A stretch of 6,088 nt of DNA, taken from NCBI GenBank assembly GCA_003559985.1, contig PWJP01000105.1, positions 1-6,088 on the forward strand. Reading direction: 5' to 3'. This DNA is from Saprospirales bacterium (GTDB lineage Bacteria > Bacteroidota > Bacteroidia > Chitinophagales > Saprospiraceae). Position numbers and translations under genes: made by a program. The notes under the pieces were generated by a model that was not told where the DNA came from, made no database searches, and worked only from the letters and a program-made list of their open reading frames with translations. This document shows, piece after piece, positions 5,410 to 6,088 of the stretch. How positions within the stretch are numbered: position 1 is the first letter of the stretch; the number at the start of each line of letters is the position of its first letter.

Positions 5410-6000
5410 TTAAAACAAATTTGATTCGACAATTTCGCAGATAATGTGACCGGCCAGCAGGTGCATCTCCTGGATTCTGGCAGTATTTTCAGAGGGTATG
5501 CGAATGGCGAAATCCGACTGCTCTAATGCGTCGCCTCCGGTTTGTCCGGTGAATAGCACCGTCGTCATTTTGTGTGCCCTGGCCTCTTTGAGGGCATTGA
5601 TGACATTCGTCGAATTGCCCGAAGTGGTCATGGCGATGAGTAGGTCGCCGGACTGTGCCTTAGCGCGAACCAGCCTGCTGAAGACCTTGTCAAAAGAGAG
5701 GTCATTGGCAATGGCCGTGAGTTGTCCCGCATTGACGTGCAGGGCTTCGGCATTTAGTGGCGGGCGGTCGAATTGAAACCTGCCGGAGAATTCTGCGGCC
5801 AGGTGTTCTGCATCCGTTGCGCTTCCTCCATTTCCACAGATTAGCAGTTTTCCCCCGGATTTAAAACAGCCCGTTACCTTTTCTGCTATTCGCTCAATCT
5901 CCTTTTGAAAACCATCGTCGGAGCGCAATTTTTCAATCAGGGAATTGGCCTCAGTCAGTCTTGTTTGTATGGTTTCAGCAGCTGCTGTTTCAGGCTTCAT
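5410..6000 (-). CDS. gmhA: Sedoheptulose-7-phosphate isomerase (SIS domain)
   Basis: A 196-residue SIS-fold isomerase that converts sedoheptulose 7-phosphate to D-glycero-D-manno-heptose 7-phosphate, the first committed step of ADP- or GDP-heptose synthesis. Visible family signatures are CGNGGSATDAEHLAAEFSGR (55-74, phosphate-binding loop), the TTSGNSTNV loop (125-133) and RIQEMHLLAGH (175-185). By alignment from memory with E. coli GmhA, all four metal/catalytic residues are present at a constant offset: His66, Glu70, Gln177 and His185 (E. coli 61, 65, 172, 180). The length matches the family. ATG 5998-6000 is chosen over an in-frame TTG two codons upstream. It overlaps the end of the glycosyltransferase gene by 11 bp, and its TAA is directly followed by the GTG of the phosphatase gene, so the three are co-translated parts of one operon. 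Confidence 0.95.
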   Translation of the reverse strand: MKPETAAAETIQTRLTEANSLIEKLRSDDGFQKEIERIAEKVTGCFKSGGKLLICGNGGSATDAEHLAAEFSGRFQFDRPPLNAEALHVNAGQLTAIANDLSFDKVFSRLVRAKAQSGDLLIAMTTSGNSTNVINALKEARAHKMTTVLFTGQTGGDALEQSDFAIRIPSENTARIQEMHLLAGHIICEIVESNLF

Positions 6001-6088
6001 CTTCAAAATTGACTTCTTCTTTGATGGAATAAATATTTCGCCTCGGTGAAATCCGGGAGACCATCTCTGCGAGGAATCCGGTGAGGAA
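5990..6088 (-). CDS. C-terminal end of a probable family 2 glycosyltransferase (partial)
   Basis: An open frame enters from the right edge and ends at TGA 5990-5992, giving 32 residues (FLTGFLAEMVSRISPRR through NFEDEA). The pattern 'hydrophobic-GFLAEMVSR-...-NIYSIKEEV' resembles the C-terminal tail of family 2 glycosyltransferases of Bacteroidota and of polyprenyl-phosphate sugar transferases, where a helix carrying G-x-h-x-E-h is followed by a strand ending in EE. It overlaps gmhA by 11 bp in another frame, which argues that it is a real gene of the same operon. Only the tail is visible, so the family is tentative. Confidence 0.6.
   Translation of the reverse strand, partial: FLTGFLAEMVSRISPRRNIYSIKEEVNFEDEA

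Overview
This window looks like chromosome of a Bacteroidota bacterium. The clues are a perfect TAnnTTTG-type -7 promoter element ahead of the kinase gene, weak or absent Shine-Dalgarno sequences, short MKK-type signal peptides ending before Gln, a Bacteroidota-style lipoprotein, and a receiver-Crp regulator of a kind I associate with this phylum. The order cannot be fixed from the sequence. I see no insertion sequences, tRNA or rRNA genes, or CRISPR arrays.

Left part (1-1845, all minus strand). A secreted acidic protein of unknown function runs off the left edge. Next come a 251-residue lipoprotein with a polyproline hinge (591-1346) and a two-CBS (Bateman) nucleotide-sensing protein (1396-1845). 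The last two are 49 nt apart and may form one transcription unit.

Centre (1846-4758). A 286-nt divergent intergenic region holds a good Bacteroidota promoter for the rightward operon, a TTGCCGGA octamer at nearly the same distance upstream of each divergent gene, and a run of three dyads. Rightward lies a two-gene signalling operon with a 16-bp overlap. The first gene is a soluble histidine kinase whose N-terminal PAS domain keeps the FixL heme-pocket residues at exact spacing (His66 proximal, Arg86 distal, Ile81/Ile84/Leu102). The second is a response regulator made of a receiver joined to a CRP/FNR-type effector and DNA-binding domain. Together they look like an oxygen (or NO/CO) sensing circuit in which the FixJ and FixK steps of rhizobial FixL-FixJ-FixK are merged in one protein. 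This is the most interesting part of the window.

Right part (4840-6088, minus strand, convergent with the regulator). A tightly packed glycan-precursor operon contains the C-terminal end of a probable family 2 glycosyltransferase, gmhA (sedoheptulose-7-phosphate isomerase, all metal/catalytic residues present) and a gmhB-like HAD phosphatase without the usual zinc loop. gmhA and the phosphatase are in the same reading frame, separated only by one TAA followed directly by GTG. These genes would make heptose for a surface glycan or lipopolysaccharide. The kinase and nucleotidyltransferase steps lie outside the window.
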